From Paenibacillus alkalitolerans (GTDB taxonomy: Bacteria > Bacillota > Bacilli > Paenibacillales > YIM-B00363), in contig NZ_JAEMXM010000002.1 of the NCBI RefSeq assembly GCF_016482785.1, forward strand, positions 186,001 through 250,000: 64,000 bases of DNA, read 5' to 3'. Positions within the stretch are counted from its first letter, which is position 1, and every line of letters starts with the position of its first letter. The notes under the pieces are model-generated. The model had not been told where the DNA came from and did no database searches. It saw nothing but the letters and a program-made list of their open reading frames with translations. Below are positions 62,857 through 64,000 of this stretch, one piece after another. The translations under genes were made by a program, and so were the position numbers.

Positions 62857-63291
62857 ATGGTCACAATCACAATAGAGAAACGTATAGAAACGTTGGAAGA
62901 AGAAATAAGAAGCATCGCGGCGGAATGGGAACTAACCGTAATAGAAGAGGATGCCCCCACTGCTTGCTTCCGGCTCGTCCCTCCCCTTATGCTCGGGATT
63001 CACGGTATTTGGTGCGAGCTGCGCAACGGGCGCTGGAGCTTCTGGCGTGAAAGCGATGCGACGACGTGGGAGGATTTTCTGTTGATGAACGTGACGCACC
63101 GGCTCGCATATTGGCACGAATCGCTGCTCGGTTACTCTTCTGGAAGCGGTACGCGACTGCTCGAACCGACGCCGGACGTTTTCTTGACTTTCGATCATTA
63201 TGCTGACCACGTAGTACGCAACGAAGAAGGCATTGTAAAAGATATCAAGAAAAATTGGATTTACACGCACCGCAACCGGTATGTCCGATAA
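62857..63291 (+). CDS. Hypothetical protein
   Basis: 144 residues, soluble. N-terminal coiled tendency (RIETLEEEIRSIAAEW), then FRLVPPLMLGIHGIWCELRNGRWSFWRE and PTPDVFLTFDHYADHVV. Several Trp. GAGAAGAG lies upstream of ATG. Unknown family. Convergent with the HxlR gene. Confidence 0.6.
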   Translation: MVTITIEKRIETLEEEIRSIAAEWELTVIEEDAPTACFRLVPPLMLGIHGIWCELRNGRWSFWRESDATTWEDFLLMNVTHRLAYWHESLLGYSSGSGTRLLEPTPDVFLTFDHYADHVVRNEEGIVKDIKKNWIYTHRNRYVR

Positions 63292-63316
63292 GCTGTCATA
63301 CGCGATATCGCTTTTT

Positions 63317-63688
63317 CTATGAAACACCGGCCTCATTGTTTGCTTGCTGCGCACTTCCCCATTTTTGCACCCATTTCTCCATTTCTCTCAGAGCAATTTG
63401 AAAATCGCTGCCTTTCTCCGTCAATGAATATTCCACCGTCACAGGCACAGTAGGGAACACTTGCCGGCGCACGAGGCCGTTTTGCTCCAAGTGACGCAGC
63501 GTGTCCGTCAGCGATTGAGTCTTGATAATCGATATGTTTCGTTGAAGCTGATTGAAACGCTGCGGCCCTTTAAGCAGCTCGTCGAGCACCAAGAAAGCCC
63601 ACTTCGCCCCGAGAATTCGTAAAACTTCGCATATTCCTGTCGAATTGGAAGTTTCCGCACATGTATCGTTCGCTTCTTTTTTAGTCAC
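63317..63688 (-). CDS. HxlR-family transcriptional regulator
   Basis: 123 residues. Winged helix with GICEVLRILGAKWAFLVL, RFNQLQRNISIIKTQSLTDTLRHLEQNGLV and a beta-hairpin VFPTVPVTVEYSLTEKG. A cysteine in the N-terminal GICEVL, as in HypR/YodB, could sense electrophiles. Divergent from the MFS gene with a palindrome next to its own start. Likely regulates that transporter. Confidence 0.9.
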   Translation of the reverse strand: MTKKEANDTCAETSNSTGICEVLRILGAKWAFLVLDELLKGPQRFNQLQRNISIIKTQSLTDTLRHLEQNGLVRRQVFPTVPVTVEYSLTEKGSDFQIALREMEKWVQKWGSAQQANNEAGVS

Positions 63689-63699
63689 GATCCCACATC

Positions 63700-63718
63700 C
63701 TTACTAAATGTAAGTAAG
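63700..63718. promoter_or_regulatory. Candidate HxlR operator
   Basis: Inverted repeat CTTACT-AAATGTA-AGTAAG (6-bp arms, 7-base centre), 12 bases from the hxlR start and close to the promoter of the divergent MFS gene. Matches the dyad layout of YodB/HypR-type sites. Confidence 0.5.
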
Positions 63719-63755
63719 TCAAAACATCAGGATAATATCCAAATAATTTGCCTTC

Positions 63756-63784
63756 TTACATTATTACGCCCCTCTCTCTATAAT
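63756..63784 (+). promoter_or_regulatory. Promoter of the MFS gene
   Basis: TTACAT (63756-63761), 17-base spacer, TATAAT (63779-63784). The gene starts 35 bases after it. The palindrome at 63700-63718 lies upstream. Confidence 0.7.
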
Positions 63785-63819
63785 GTCAATTAAATCATCA
63801 AGGAGAGGAAGTAATCAAT

Positions 63820-64000
63820 ATGAACCGTTTCATCATTTATGTTCTCACGTTAGGGGTATTTCTGACGGCAACCTCCGAATTGGTTGTAAGCGGCGTTCTC
63901 AATGTTATCGCACAAGATTTGCGCGTTTCCATCGCTCTTGCCGGTCAATTGATTACCGTATATTCTCTCGCGTATGCAATCGGCACTCCCATAGTAATCT
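63820..64000 (+). CDS. MFS transporter, partial (N-terminal part)
   Basis: First 60 codons before the right edge. MNRFIIYVLTLGVFLTATSE, then LVVSGVLNVIAQDLRVSIA and GQLITVYSLAYAIGTP read as the first two membrane segments of a DHA1-type (AraJ/YdhL) arabinose-polyol or drug efflux transporter. AGGAG lies nine bases before ATG. Divergent from hxlR. The exact subfamily cannot be set from this fragment. Confidence 0.85.
   Translation, partial: MNRFIIYVLTLGVFLTATSELVVSGVLNVIAQDLRVSIALAGQLITVYSLAYAIGTPIVI

Overview
The window looks like chromosomal DNA of a member of the Bacillales close to Paenibacillus or Cohnella. Evidence: about 50% GC, strong AGGAGG-type ribosome binding sites, frequent GTG/TTG starts, Rho-independent terminators, and Bacilli marker genes (kapB, a YtxJ bacillithiol-type redoxin, DegV, DUF2512, a PrsA-like foldase, a monoderm Tad pilus locus with a DUF6382-FHA protein). 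No rRNA, tRNA, CRISPR array, prophage or intact insertion sequence was seen. The genus is inferred from gene content, not from a marker search.

Layout. 1-5.4 kb: an osmoprotection operon on the minus strand, ehuB-ehuC-ehuD-ehuA-ectA-ectB-ectC, joining ectoine uptake and synthesis (ectC runs off the left edge). 5.6-8.1 kb: a short-chain dehydrogenase, a DUF2512 membrane protein and two tandem-repeat arrays. 8.1-12 kb: an operon oxidoreductase-ytxJ-phosphoesterase-thyA-folA-DinB with a recognisable promoter and terminator. 12-15 kb: GDSL hydrolase, small membrane protein, lipoprotein. 13.9-18.9 kb: arginine, ornithine and proline degradation (rocF, proline dehydrogenase, rocA, rocD), with a hairpin repeat array between rocD and rocA. 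19-23.4 kb: thioesterase, purT, M42 peptidase, hypothetical protein, PrsA-like foldase. 23.6-26.5 kb: M20 hydrolase and MFS transporter separated by a third repeat family.

26.5-36.8 kb is one tightly packed minus-strand block. Its first four genes encode a SNF2 helicase, a SWIM zinc-finger protein, a 641-residue coiled-coil protein of unknown family and a truncated Hsp70. They are nearly contiguous or overlapping and are the best candidate here for an undescribed multi-protein system. Housekeeping genes follow: M42 peptidase, thioredoxin, DegV, glutathione peroxidase and kapB.

36.9-40.6 kb is a mixed area: a methyltransferase remnant, GNAT, divergent LysR/EamA genes and a dehydrogenase. 40.7-52.7 kb is a Tad/Flp pilus locus. 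It begins with a Ser/Thr kinase fused to a TadZ-like ATPase and ends with an FHA protein, suggesting control by phosphorylation. The kinase gene has a strong promoter followed at once by an intrinsic-terminator hairpin, and a second terminator separates it from tadZ. 52.9-58 kb: a cation/proton antiporter, then a repair and RNA-modification cluster (mutM, nfo, ABC ATPase, RlmM-like methyltransferase). 58-64 kb: a truncated ECF sigma factor, a methionine-rich secreted protein, an OmpR-type two-component system, an AraC/GyrI-type regulator, and a divergent HxlR/MFS pair cut by the right edge.
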